A stretch of 64,000 nt of DNA from Diplolepis rosae. Its lineage: Eukaryota; Arthropoda; Insecta; Hymenoptera; Diplolepididae. Within the stretch, counting starts at the first letter, position 1. Each line of letters starts with the position of its first letter. The stretch spans positions 8,726,501-8,790,500 of the forward strand of contig JAPYXD010000701.1 in assembly GCA_030998225.1 (NCBI GenBank). Direction: 5' to 3'. The notes under the pieces are model-generated. The model ran no database searches. It saw only the letters and a list, made by a program, of their open reading frames with translations, and was not told the origin of the DNA. A program made the translations under genes and the position numbers. Below are positions 10,557-21,542 of this stretch, one piece after another.

Positions 10557-12511
10557 TTAACCCTTTAACGCCCAGATGTGCAGAATTTTCACGTTGACTA
10601 CAATGTCGTACCATTTATAGAAAAAAGATTGGAAACTCCATATCCTACCGTTTTTGGGGTCGCTCTTTCGAATGGAACAGTCAGAATTCTCAAAACATGA
10701 CGCTAAATTCTTTATTTTCCCAAAAATACCCAAAAAAACGCTATTTTTGGTGTACGATTTTTTTTTAATTTAAATTTTTACTATGTTCCCCACACTTAAG
10801 CAACTTCTAACTTATCAGAAACGTGTTCTCGAGACTTGTACTTTTAAAATATGCATTGAAATATTTTGTTTTTCTTTATTTCTCTAATTCAAAATGGCGT
10901 CTGGACGTTTGAAATATTTTGAAATTGAGAATATTGATCCTATTTCGGATTTTCCAGGTTACTTCGTTGTGTGATCATACAAATAAGTTATTACGAGTTT
11001 TGTCTCACTGATTGTGATTGGCGGAAGCAATATTAGCCCATAAACTTAAAATTCAAGATGGCGGCTGCCATGAAGCTAGTAGAAATACGTATATTTCGAG
11101 TTTTATTACAAACCAGGATGGTGTCAAATTTGCCAATTAGCAATCTCATAGGTTTTAGTCATCACTAAATTCGAATCTTAGGTGAGTTTTTCGAAATTTA
11201 AAATGGCTGATCCAATATGGCGGACCCGTTATGAAAAATTTGATATTCCTGAAATAAAAAAATACTGCCGCATTCTGCGCAAAATTGGAAATCAAGATTA
11301 CTCTTAATGTTTTTTTGATTACAAGAATTGTTTTCGAGAAAAAAATTCCAAAATTATGAGGCTTCCCGAAATTATTCAAAATTTACATATATTTATATTT
11401 TTTGTTTGCTTTGCTTACTTTGCTAATATTTCATAAAATAATGTTCATATGAATCATACATGAAACTTACTTATAATAATATGTCATTCTGATGCTGGTG
11501 TAACTTACCAATTATGCTATAGAAGTATGGTAGATGAACATTTATAGATAAATGGTAGGGTGTGAGACACTAATAAATGTTGGGGAATTAGTAAATTCGC
11601 CTGCATTTTATATTTGCTGATACTCTATCTTACCATAAAAATCCATAAATGTCGATTTGTCATACATACTCAAATTTCTAATAATTTCGGGAAGCCTCAT
11701 AATTTTGGAACTTTTTTCTCGAAAACAACTCTTGTAATCAAAAATACATCAAGAATAATTTTGATTTCAAATTTTGCGTAGAATGCGGCAGTATTTTTTT
11801 ATTTCAGGAATATCAAATTTTACATAACGGGTTCGCCATATTGGATCAGCCATTTTAAATTTCGAAAAACTCACCTAAGATTCGAATTTAGTGATGACTA
11901 AAACCTATAAGATTGCTAATTGGCAAATTTTACACCATCCTGGTTTGTAATAAAACTCGAAATATACGTATTTCTACTAGCTTCATGGCAGCCGCCATCT
12001 TGAATTTTAAGTTTATGGGCTAATATTGCTTCCGCCAATCACAATCGGTGAGACAAAACTCGTAATAACTTATTTGTACGATCACACAACGAAGTAACCT
12101 GGAAAATCCGAAATAGGATCAATATTCTCAATTTCAAAATATTTCAAACGTCCAGACGCCATTTTGAATTAGAGAAATAAAGAAAAACAAAATATTTCAA
12201 TGCATATTTTAAAAGTACAAGTCTCGAGAACACGTTTCTGATAAGTTAGAAGTTGCTTAAGTGTCGGGAACACAGTGAAAATTTAAATTTAAAAAAAAAA
12301 TCGTACCCCAAAAATAGCGCTTTTTTAGGTATTTTTGGGAAAATAAAGGGTTTAGCGTCATTTTTTGTGAATTCTGACTATGCCATTCGAAAGAGCAACC
12401 CTGAAAACGGTAGGATATGGAGTTTCCGATTCTTTTTCATCTTTTTTCTATAAATGGTACGACATTGTAGTCAACGTGAAAATTCTGCACATCTTGGCGT
12501 TAAAGGGTTAA
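10557..12511. mobile_element. Giant inverted-repeat (fold-back) TTAA element
   Basis: TTAA at 10557-10560 and 12508-12511 flank a 1947-bp body that begins CCCTTTAACGCC and ends GGCGTTAAAGGG. The two halves are inverted copies of each other. The left arm (10561 to about 11388) and right arm (about 11668 to 12507) align over their full 0.83 kb, with only scattered substitutions and one indel of about 10 bp by eye. A unique spacer of about 280 bp lies between. piggyBac-like by target site and ends, with no transposase. The arms hold repeated ATGGCGG/ATGGCTG motifs, including AAGATGGCGGC at about 11056. A transcript across it would fold into a very long double-stranded RNA. Confidence 0.9.
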
Positions 12512-12530
12512 TGTTTCGCATAGATTTGAA

Positions 12531-13505
12531 ATGGATATTCCAGACGGTCATTTTTGCCACATTTTATTCATTACTTCTGAAAAGGTAAAAACGCAGTGCA
12601 AGCTCGGAAAAAGTTGTATGATGTTCATGGTGAAAAATCATTAACAGAACGCCAGTGCCAGAATTGGTTTGCTCGTTTTCGTTCTGGACGCCCAACTGAA
12701 GTTGACGACGACAAAATAAAAGCAATGATAGAAAATAACCGGCGTAGTACGACACGAGAGATCACAGAGAAGCTTAACATATCACATACTTGCGTTAAAA
12801 GACATTTAAAACAACTTGGTTACGTTAATAAGCTCGATATTTGGGTTCCTCACAAATTGAACGAAATTCAATTCACCAAACGAATTTCTATTTGCGATTC
12901 ACTGCTGAAACGTAACGAAACCGATCCATTTTTAAAGCGAATCATAACGGGCGATGAAAAATGGGTTCTTACGATAACGTCGTGCGAAAAAGATCATGGA
13001 ACAAGCGAGATGAGCATTCACAATCGACATCAAGAACAGATATTCATCAAAAGAAGGTTATGCTGTGTGTTTGGTGGGATTTCAAAGGTAATATGTTTAT
13101 TTTGAGCTGCTCTCAAGGAACAAAATTATCAATTCGAAGGTCTACTGTCGCCAGCTAATGAAATTGGATCAAGAAATCAAGGAAAAGCGGTCAGAACTGG
13201 CAATTCAAGATAACGCTAGACCACATACATCTTTGGTTATGTGCAAAAAATTATTGGAGTTAGGCTGGGAAGTGATGCCACATCCACCGTATAGTCCTGA
13301 CCTTGCACCATCCGATTATCATTTATTCCGTTCACTTCAAAACCATTTGAATGGAAAAACATTCGATTGAAATAAGGCTGTAGAAAATGATTTGATTCAG
13401 TTTTTTGCCTCTAAGAATCAAACTTTCTACGAAAGCGAAATTATGAAGCTGACTGAAAGATGGCAAAAGGTCATCGAACATAATGGTCAATACATAATTG
13501 ATTAA
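12531..13505 (+). pseudogene. mariner transposase, frameshifted
   Basis: The frame opens at ATG 12531, shifts before residue 25, and continues in another frame with a mariner helix-turn-helix (TERQCQNWFARFRSG, then TTREITEKLNISHTCVKRHL). The first catalytic Asp is in ITGDEKWV (about 12955), where a second shift occurs. The second Asp is in IQDNARPHTS (13203 on) and the third in LAPSDYHLF, 34 residues later, giving DD34D. A TGA interrupts after GKTFD (13368-13370) and the reading then resumes to QYIID-stop at 13505. All three acidic residues survive, but at least two shifts and one nonsense codon make it inactive. A short stretch after FRSG is also missing. Confidence 0.9.
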
Positions 13506-13890
13506 TGTTTGTTATTTGTATTAATAAACTTGCTTTCAAAATCATAAAAAAAACGAAATGACTTTGTTGCCAATCCAATATAAATCCAAAAACAGTGAAA
13601 ATACTAAAAATTTTGTTTTCGAAACCGACAATAGGTTTCTTCTCGGAAATTGATGCCTTTATCCTATGCATAATTTCTAATCATATTTATTAATACAGAA
13701 CGATGTTGTTTTTGAAAATAACATAACTATTTCTCAAGTATTTTTATTTTGTTTCGCGTGGGATAAATCAATTTTGCAAGAAGAACCCTATTATAAACAA
13801 ATATCTTGAAAATTTACCCTAAAAAATGCATGGGAAAAACGTTTTTGATAACGAATGAGTGGGAGATTCACTGACCGGAATATTATACTA

Positions 13891-14200
13891 GGGTGTTTGA
13901 TATCGACGTGATAAAATGAACAAGAATTAATTTCTTTGGCAAAAATCGGTTTTATTTCTCAATCTACTCTCCTTTTAGCTCGATACAACGAGTCCAACGA
14001 TCTTTCAACTTTTCTATGCCTTCCAAATATTACGATTTGTCAAACCCTCCAAAATGCCCTTCTGTTTCCCCTGTGCAATGTTCGATGTGTGAGATGGTGA
14101 ACTGTCATCATGAAAAAGGGTTTTTTTCTTCTTCAATGTGGCTGTTTCTTCCTGACTTCGTCAACCAATCGATCCACTAATACAACATAACGTCCAGAAA
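13891..14200 (-). mobile_element. mariner 3' fragment, mellifera-type, with internal deletion
   Basis: TA at 13889-13890 is followed by GGGTGTTTGATATCGACGTG. This is the same end as the elements at 39413-41926 and 57850-58917. On the minus strand the transposase C-terminus can be followed (FGGFDKS, then KLKDRWTRCIELKGE-like). The copy stops at about 14200, so it is 5'-truncated. It carries the deletion that removes the third catalytic Asp, also present in the other two copies, plus a further loss next to it. Confidence 0.8.
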
Positions 14201-14247
14201 ACGCTCATGAAAAAGTTCGAAAACATGCTTTAGTTATATACATAGTT

Positions 14248-14505
14248 TGTCCAAAAAGTAATGTCAGTAAGTCGATTAAAAAAAAAATTTATTGAACAGA
14301 TCGGTACAACACAATTAAATGTTTCAAAATAGGCTCCTCTTGCGTCGATACATCGCTTTCAGCGAGATTTCCAGGCATCGATGGCGTCACAGAAGGCCTT
14401 CTCCGGCATGTCCTTTAGAGCCTTAGTGCAAGCCTTTTTGACTTTGTCAACTGTTCCAAAATGATGTCCTTTCATGGGAGTATTGAGGCGTGGAAACTAG
14501 GAAAT
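14248..14505 (-). pseudogene. mariner-like transposase C-terminal fragment
   Basis: The minus strand reads a mariner-type C-terminus: PMKGHHFGTVDKVKKA, then LKDMPEKAFCDAIDAWKS, then RCIDARGAYFETF. The TIR-like start TTTGTCCAAAAAGTAATGTC lies just left of it. No helix-turn-helix or catalytic residues remain. The family differs from the neighbouring copy at 13891-14200, so these are two separate insertions. Confidence 0.75.
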
Positions 14506-16060
14506 TAAAAATCAAATATCTTATTTTTTCCCTTAAAATCACGAGTCCTAGTTCCCTCTTTTCAATTGTGAATATCAAACCCAATGCGTGAGTCTCCTGA
14601 CGAGGATGTATTTCTCAAAGTCAAAGTAAATTTGAGAAAATTAAATTCACATCAACAATATTATAAAATTTATTGGAAGTATAATAATAAATCATGAAGA
14701 ATAATCTTGAGTGCAATGAGAATACACCCGCGTCGCCGAAGGGGGCCCGGCAAATTTTTAATTCGCCTTTTGGAACATTTCTTACACTTGATGTGTTTAG
14801 TGAATAATTAAATTTTTTTGAAGAGGCACCCAGAGATCGAACAGTCGAGCATTTAATTAATACTTGCATCACTGTTCCTCTCGGCACGGCATCAGCGTTG
14901 GCACTATCACGATGGATGCGAATTTAAGGTTCGGGAAAACCGCGATGGACCGTGAAAAACCACTTTTACGTCGATAGAAGGGTTGTCGTCTCTGGTGGCA
15001 TCTAAACTCTCTAATAGCATTTCAACAGAAAGCCAACAACAGGTAAAGGTTCATCTTTGAAGAAAAAACGGAGGCGGAATGTAATTTGCATCACAAAATC
15101 CTTTCGTTTAACCCGACATGGTCCAGGGATAATGATATTGCTCAGCATTCGTAGAAGAAGAGGAGGAATCCGCCTATCAACTAGACATACGCACACAAAC
15201 TTGAGGTAGAGGATAGTCTCTCGGAACACGTTCCTATTTTGTCCCAGACTTGTTTACTTTGCTCGGTTTATCGAATGCAGACAAAAGCACCCACTTGGAT
15301 TCGTTTTCTTGTCTTACCTCTCTCTCAACTTGATTGATGCATACTTACATCTACTACTTTCAGCCAAGCAAGAGACGGTCAAATGACACAAGTAAACTTT
15401 TTAAAAATTGTCTTCAATTGAAATTATAAATTCCTATTTAATTATAGGTGAAGAACGTAATTTATCTTGTTTAATTTTATTCAAATAGACCTTCTAAATA
15501 AATTAATTTTCGCTAGTTTATACACAGCTATTATAATTTACACAAAGTTAGTCTAATCTTTAATTTTATACCCCTGTTTTGATTAGATTTAAGGACATTC
15601 TGAAGAAAATCGGTTTTATACTGATTTTCTTAAAATTTTAGCTACACGATATTCCTTATTCACGATAGCATTCATTGTTAAAGTTGCAAGTTTTAACATG
15701 TAAGGTATAGGCGACGCATGAGCGAGCGGGACATTTTAATTCGTAGCAATCACAATTTTCTATTGATTTCGACTGAACAAATAACATGTGATACATGATG
15801 ATGTTAGGAATAATATTTTACAAGATGGGGATGAATAGCGGTGCCGTTTAAGCGTAATTGTAATTTGAAGCTCGTAATCTGACGGTGTTTTCAAGCTTGT
15901 CACACGATGGAAGGGGTAATGCCGTGGCCACGCGGCAAAGCTGTAACGCAACGGGACAAACGGTAGGAAAGGGAAGACCTATATATTTCGCAAACCACTA
16001 TTAAAAATATGATTATTTATCAGCAGTAATTTCTGTAGATCTCAATAAAATCTGTAAATA
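14506..16060. other. Unassigned DNA with CpG-rich patches
   Basis: No recognised gene. Patches at 14725-14760, 14870-15240 and 15890-15980 are richer in CpG and of higher complexity than the surroundings. A 72-residue minus-strand frame at 15011-15229 has no recognisable domain. The patches may be conserved regulatory sequence or remnants of an unknown repeat. Sequence alone does not decide. Confidence 0.35.
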
Positions 16061-16062
16061 TA

Positions 16063-17301
16063 TTGGGTTGTCCCAGAAGTAATTGTCGATTTTTTCATAC
16101 AAATTAAAAATATTTTTTTAAATACAAGGAATGAACTTCAATCAATGATATATTTTCGATTTTGTTCAATGAGCTTTTGCCATCTTTCTGGTAACTTCAT
16201 AATTCCACGCTCATAGAACTTCTGGTCTTTATCGGCAAAAAACTGAACCAAGTGCGATTTCACAGCTTCATCATCATTGAAAGTTTTCCCATTCAAGGAG
16301 TTTTGCGAAGATCGAAATAAATAGTAATGTGATGGTGCAAGGTCAGGGCTATATGGCGGATGTAACATCACTTCCCAACTAAGCTTTAATAATTTTTGAC
16401 GAGTGGCTAAAGATGTGTGTGGTGTAGCGTTGTCATAGTGAAAATTACACCTTTACGATTCACCAATTTTGGCCGTTTTCTTTTACCACTGCGTTCAATT
16501 TGTTTAGCTGACGACAGTAGACATCCGAATTAATCGTTTGGTTTCTTGGAAGCAGCTTAAAAAATACCATACCTTTCCAATCCCACTAAACAGACAGCAT
16601 AATCTTTTTTTGATACAATTAAGCTTTCGATATTGTTTGTGGTGGTTCATCACACTTTGACCATGATCGTTTTTGAAGGACATTATTCTAAACAATCCAT
16701 TTTTCATCACCAGTGATAATTTGATTGAAAAAAGGATCGAATTCATTGCGTTTAAGATGCAAATCACAAGCGCTGATGCGTTTTGTTTAATGAATTTCTT
16801 TCAATTCATGTGGAATCTAAATATCAAGTTTTTTAACGAGTCCAAGACGTTGTATAAGACGGTCGATTGTTGATTTTGGTATTTTTAACATTTCTTTTTT
16901 GGTCATCATCGACTTCATTTGGCCGACCTGAACACTGCTCATCTTTGAGTGAAAAATCCCCAGAACGAAATTTATCAAACCCATTTTCGACACTGTCTGT
17001 CTTTTAAGGGTTCCTCTCCATACACATCACGTAACTTTTTAGTAGCCTGTACTGCATTCTTACCTTTAAGGAAATAAAAGGCAAAATAAGTCGAGAAGGC
17101 TCGTTTTTACACTCCATCTTGAAGTCGATGCCAAACTAACAACTGTAAACGAAATTACGCGCAATTCGTTTGTAAAGCAAGCTAAGAGTGACAGCTAACA
17201 AATGCCAGAAGGAAAAAATCATGACATTGAAAGAAGCCATTCAAAAAGATGGTCAAAGACATCTATATGTGAAATCGGCAATTACTTCTGGGACAACCCA
17301 A
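16063..17301 (-). mobile_element. mariner element, full length
   Basis: Perfect-looking inverted ends TTGGGTTGTCCCAGAAGTAA (16063) and its complement ending at 17301 are flanked by TA at 16061-16062 and 17302-17303. The length of 1239 bp is normal for mariner. Transcription of the transposase would run leftwards. Confidence 0.95.
16138..17118 (-). pseudogene. mariner transposase, degenerate
   Basis: The likely start is the ATG at 17118 (MECKNEPSRLIL), which soon meets a stop after frame loss. The best preserved part is the C-terminus at 16138-16371: HPPYSPDLAPSHYYLFRSSQ, then GKTFNDDEAV, then LPERWQKLIEQN. In LAPSHYYLF the third catalytic Asp is replaced by His. The first-Asp region (around 16700) is frameshifted. 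Inactive. Confidence 0.9.
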
Positions 17302-17509
17302 TACGTTATAAAAAAGAATCAACAGTAACAAAAAAGTTCATTCACACAAAATGGAATATTACTTCGTGCCCCGTATTTGAAGCTGGAATTCTCAGGGGTA
17401 TTGTGAACGGGTTGGGTACGTTTATACGGCTGACATTGGCAAGCTGGAAGGCAGCGTTGCCAGATCTTCGCTTCACTCTAAGGACGCTAGTCTTGGTATA
17501 TACGCAGAA

Positions 17510-17760
17510 GACGCGCAACCAGCGCTCCCAGATCGTAGATGGAATTCACCCCCTCTACTCTACCAGTTTATTGCAAAAAAAAAACAATTTTTCAAATATA
17601 ATTTGGGGAAAGTGAAGTATATTACTTTTTCAAGTTGTTCTTTAATTATATTGGAAAGTTTGCCCAAATTATACTTGAAAAATTGCTTTTTCTCAATTAA
17701 ATGTCAAAATGGAGGGGGTGAATTCCATCCACGATCCGGGAGCACTGCGCGCAACTCCCT
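17510..17760. repeat. Hairpin (inverted-repeat) element
   Basis: The left arm about 17510-17620 and right arm about 17652-17760 are inverted copies. GATCGTAGATGGAATTCACC pairs with a right-arm copy differing at one base. Further in, CAATTTTTCAAATATAATTT is also matched. The arms are interrupted by indels, and the loop is about 30 bp. GC content is higher than in the flanks. The wider GC-rich block 17390-17890 may be the whole element, but its ends are unclear. Confidence 0.7.
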
Positions 17761-17907
17761 TATTAGCATTAATGCGCACAGTCGACGCTGAAAGGTTTGG
17801 ACTAGGGAGAGGGACGCGCTATACCGAACGGCAGCCGAACTGAGCCAAGCATACATCAAACTTTTGTCTCCGATTGTCACTTTAGAAGGTCCTTGACAGT
17901 TAGAAGT

Positions 17908-18450
17908 CAATTTATAATTTTGTGCACAAAGTTAGGAAAATTGTATACCTGCATATTTAAGAAAAAATTGTCAAATTATTCAAATGCTTTCTCAAGGTAA
18001 TTTATTTTCAAGCAACGTTATCTGCAAATTTCTTTTTACCAGAGAAATATTACTTATGTATTTTTCTTTAGCTTCATAACAAAAAAGACTTTATGTTTAA
18101 AAGTATACGTAAATTTGCGTACATTTCATGTATATTTGTAATAATCGACCTCGTTTATCTATACTTACAATTTGTAAAATCTTCAGTATGTTGTTATGCA
18201 TTATATTACGTTTGTTATTAAAATTTCCCCTATCTAATATAAACCAAAGAAATGTTAATTTTTGCAAACTCTAATTTATGTATACCAAAGAAATTTCGAT
18301 CTATAATTTTGTGGACAAAGTTAGGAGAATTGAACACCTAAATATTTAAGCAAAAATTGTGAGATTCTTTTTTAAAAATCTTTCTCAAAGTATTTAATTT
18401 TCGAGCAGTGTTATTTTCAATTTTCTTTATACCAAAAAAATATTTACTGA
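17908..18450. repeat. Diverged tandem duplication, period about 390 bp
   Basis: The block starting TATAATTTTGTGCACAAAGT at about 17911 recurs at about 18300 as TATAATTTTGTGGACAAAGT. The similarity carries on for about 150 bp in the same order (AGGAAAATTG/AGGAGAATTG, ATATTTAAGNAAAAATTGT, CTTTCTCAA, CAATTTTCTTTATACC-like). A shorter echo (CAATTTCAAGTTAGGAAAAG) lies at about 18525. No coding potential. Confidence 0.6.
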
Positions 18451-20378
18451 ACTATTTGATATTTACCAGCATGATACTACGCATTTATTTTAAAGATTTA
18501 ATTTTATGATATATTATTCTAAAGCAATTTCAAGTTAGGAAAAGTACGACAGATATTTAATTCAATTTTTCTTTAAATAAGATTTTAATAATTATTATTA
18601 TTATTTAACTAGGGCTATTTGTTCATTTATATTGAACATTCTTCAATAAAATAATAAATATATAATAATAAATTACATGATACTTTATAAAGATTCGAAG
18701 GATTTCATGAGAATTAATTATTGCGAAGAATTGCACGTGATTTGTAGAGTTTTCGTAGGATTTTATAGAAGTTCATGGAATTTTTATGAGAACTTGAAGG
18801 ATTTGAAGGGGTTTCATACAATTTCAAGAATTTTTGCGAGCCTAGTTTCTATCAGATGTCATTAATTATTTACCATAAATGTTAGGGGACTTCAAAGAGG
18901 CTTTATAGAATTCTTTTGTTATTTCAAAATTTGCTTCAGGATTTCTGCATTGGGATTCATACACCACAGTTTAATCGATTTTAAAGAGTTTCTAAAGGCT
19001 GTAGAAGGTACTTCATGTGATTAAACGATATCTAAGGTTTTTGTAGATAAATGTTGGAATATTTTCTATAATTTTTTAAATATCAACATAGCTGTCGTTT
19101 AATGATATTTATCTCAATTGAAGCTTCATGTCTATCAGATATTTCAAACTGGAATGATGGAATTTGAAGCTGAATAATGAACACTCAACGCTCACTGTTG
19201 TGCGTATTGAATCTTTTAGCAGAATGCTCACTGGCCCATTAATGAATTAATTTAAACTAGTTATTCATGAAAGGTTCATAACCGTACAAATATTTATTTT
19301 CAAGCATCAGCATAGTTGAATGAGTGACTAGGTTTTATTTAATGTAAAAATTATTATGGTCTTTGACAATACCTCCGAACAATACATATTATATTATTAA
19401 ACATTTCAAAGAAACTCATCTGAATAAAATTCAAAATGTATCAAAATTTGCATAGGATTTGCAAATAATAAAAATAATATTTAAATTGCTAGAAAAGTAG
19501 TTGGAAAAACTGTTCATTTTTGAGTGTATATTATAGTCAGCTCCCGTCAACAATAGACATTAATTCTATGCTTAAAACCTTTTTTAATTTCGACTCGACT
19601 GGGACTTCAATTTTATAATAGCCCCTCAAACAATCCTTAAATCTCCAAACTAAAATATACCTCCATTTACGAAATATTCGTTCAAGAGACAAGTGTTAAA
19701 TTGAGATTGTAAAATTCGAAAGGACTTTTAAGTACTTTAATGACTCGTATTCACTACGGTTAGCTAGACATGCTGGATTTTCGCCAATCAGCACCACCAA
19801 TTAGCACAATTTGGTAGGATCTTGCTCAGCAAATCCAATGGGTTTCGATTCCGTAATAAACATAGGAATTAATTACTCAAAATCCACGTGTTCGTAATAC
19901 AGAAGGCGTAGGAGCTTATTCGTGAAGCACAAGAACATGTCCACTTGGCACGCGATTCACAAGATGGAGAATACAATTAAACTGCGATTGGGTGAACAAA
20001 GAAAGGTATAAAATTACCAAGATACGACAGACATTCTCTAATCAATCAAATTCTTTATAACTCTTACGCACGTACTTGTTCGTTCTCGGTTCATATTAAA
20101 TTGGGATACATGTTTTTTAGTAGATACCCACGCATTAGAATAAAAATCTGTTTTTAGCCTCAAGGAGAAAAAATATTATCATAAAGAATTGATTCAATTG
20201 TATCAATTTTTCATTTGCGCGAGGTACAATTACTCGAATAACGAAAAAATTGCAGAAAAACACCAACCTATTGAATCGTTTTGTAATGCAGTAATTTAAA
20301 TAAAAATACAGTGCTAAAAATGTAATCTTCAGCAGATTAATTAATTTATATGGAAATTATAAATTGAAGTAACAGTTT
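18451..20378. other. Unassigned AT-rich DNA
   Basis: No gene is recognised. 18690-18835 is a run of loosely repeated phrases of the type AAGGATTTCATGAGAATT and AGGATTTTATAGAAGTTCATG, suggesting a decayed minisatellite. The 62-residue frame over it (18677-18865) reflects this repetition. Confidence 0.35.
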
Positions 20379-20517
20379 TAAATACTACAAGAGGTTTTGA
20401 ATCAATTTTTACTGACCTATTACAGAATATTCTATGAGAGACTTTTTCAAAATTCTCTAATAGAATATTCTGGAATAGGTTAGTAATAATTGATTCAAAA
20501 CCTCTTGTAATATTTAT
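20379..20517. repeat. Hairpin repeat, MITE-like
   Basis: ACAAGAGGTTTTGAATCAAT at 20387 is matched in inverse at the right end, finishing CCTCTTGT at 20508. Pairing continues inward through the CTATTNCAGAATATTCT segments to a short loop near 20440. Arms are about 60 bp with few mismatches. No obvious target duplication. Confidence 0.8.
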
Positions 20518-20759
20518 TTCTCGAACATTCTATCCCAAATAAATAAATACTTTAATCATAAAATGATCAATATTCTTTCAAACAATAATGAATATTGAAT
20601 TTCATTTTACAATAAATCTCTCTTTTCTGTGGTTCTGGAAGATAGTTCCTGGTATAAATGCATAAGGTTTAACGTAAAAATATCTGTAGAGAGATGAGGA
20701 TGAAGCCACAACATTCTGTAGGTAGCGAGTGCCGCTAGATTCAAGCTGGTGATGAATAC
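20518..20759. other. Unassigned AT-rich spacer
   Basis: No feature is seen between the hairpin repeat and the GC-rich island. Confidence 0.3.
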
Positions 20760-21130
20760 CTCAATCAAAGTAGCGTGAAACGACAGAGGGAGCAGAAATG
20801 CGAGGGTGGAAACAAGCTCTGCTTAAATGTCAAAACGAAATATCCAAGGATTATGCAATTTATGGAAACACAGGGCATTGCAAATGCGAACCATTGTGAC
20901 TTTACGAGCCTTGCCGCCGGATATTCATGCAAATTCGCACATTTGATGCACGGCTTTGCCGCGCCGTGGACTCTTCTAAGACTGCCGCGTCTCTCGCGAT
21001 TCAGTTCCGGTACGTTGGCATCGTGAAATTCCCCCAGGAAAAATCGGGCTCCAGGCTTTTGCAAGCTCTGGCGGAAGCACTTCTTATTTTGCTGATGTAC
21101 CTTATAGAAAATCGATCAAAGTCACCCTGG
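20760..21130. promoter_or_regulatory. GC-rich, high-complexity island (candidate conserved non-coding element)
   Basis: About 370 bp stand out from the AT-rich surroundings by near-balanced base composition and frequent CpG. The octamer ATGCAAAT (20927-20934) matches the POU-factor site and CCATTGTG (about 20891) resembles a SOX site. Open frames exist on both strands (99 residues minus, 105 plus), as expected from stop-poor GC-rich DNA, and neither has a recognisable domain. An exon of an unknown gene is the alternative. Assignment is inference from composition and motifs only. Confidence 0.35.
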
Positions 21131-21540
21131 GGCTTGCCACTCAACTTTGAAAGCCAACCAATACTTACGGATTGCATTCCAAGAATGTTAATTAATTGTT
21201 TATTTATTACATTCAGAACGTTTGAAATGACTTATCCAAGATAATATATCATACAATTCACGAACAAAACAAAAAATAAAATATTTGAATTTTTTCCCTT
21301 CAAAGTATTAGAGTGTAAGCTCTCCATGGAGAAAATAATAATTACGGCTCTGCCGTGTCTGTTTAATCACGAATGCAGTTAAGATTAGTATGATACTGTG
21401 AGATCCAGTGCAGTGAAAAGGTTCGATTCTCGGCGATTGTGAATCGTTTTTTAGAGTTCATGCACCATAAAAATAAAGTTATGTGAAATACTCTGAAAAA
21501 AAAATTCTATTGAATTTCTAGCATTTCTGCTAAAAACATG
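21131..21540. other. Unassigned DNA with an isolated B-box-like motif
   Basis: AAGGTTCGATTCTCGG at about 21419-21434 resembles a Pol III B box (GGTTCGANTCC). I see no convincing A box or cloverleaf upstream, so no tRNA gene is called. The stretch just before 21541 (TCTGAAAAAAAAATTCTATT) may belong to an older repeat that continues after the mariner at 22650 as AAATTCTATAGAATTTTTAG. Confidence 0.3.
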
Positions 21541-21542
21541 TA

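Larger units (their letters stand above)
10397..13578 (+). mobile_element. mariner element (DD34D), split by a TTAA fold-back insertion
   Basis: Inverted ends TTGGCTTGCCAACAAAGTC (left, 10397) and the complement of GACTTTGTTGCCAATCCAA (right, ending 13578) are flanked by TA at 10395-10396 and 13579-13580, as expected for mariner. Without the 1.95-kb TTAA-bounded insertion (10561-12507) the element would be about 1.23 kb, normal for mariner. The insertion sits in the 5' untranslated part, just upstream of the transposase ATG. The mariner is therefore older than the TTAA element. Confidence 0.9.

Noticed and set aside
17202..17615. 137-residue plus frame
   Set aside because: It crosses the end of a mariner and a hairpin element, so it is not a gene.
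20765..21064. 99-residue minus-strand frame as a gene
   Set aside because: A second long frame exists on the other strand over the same bases, as expected in a stop-poor GC island, and no domain is recognised. Kept only as a candidate regulatory island.
21419..21434. tRNA gene with B box GGTTCGATTCTC
   Set aside because: No acceptable A box or acceptor stem upstream.
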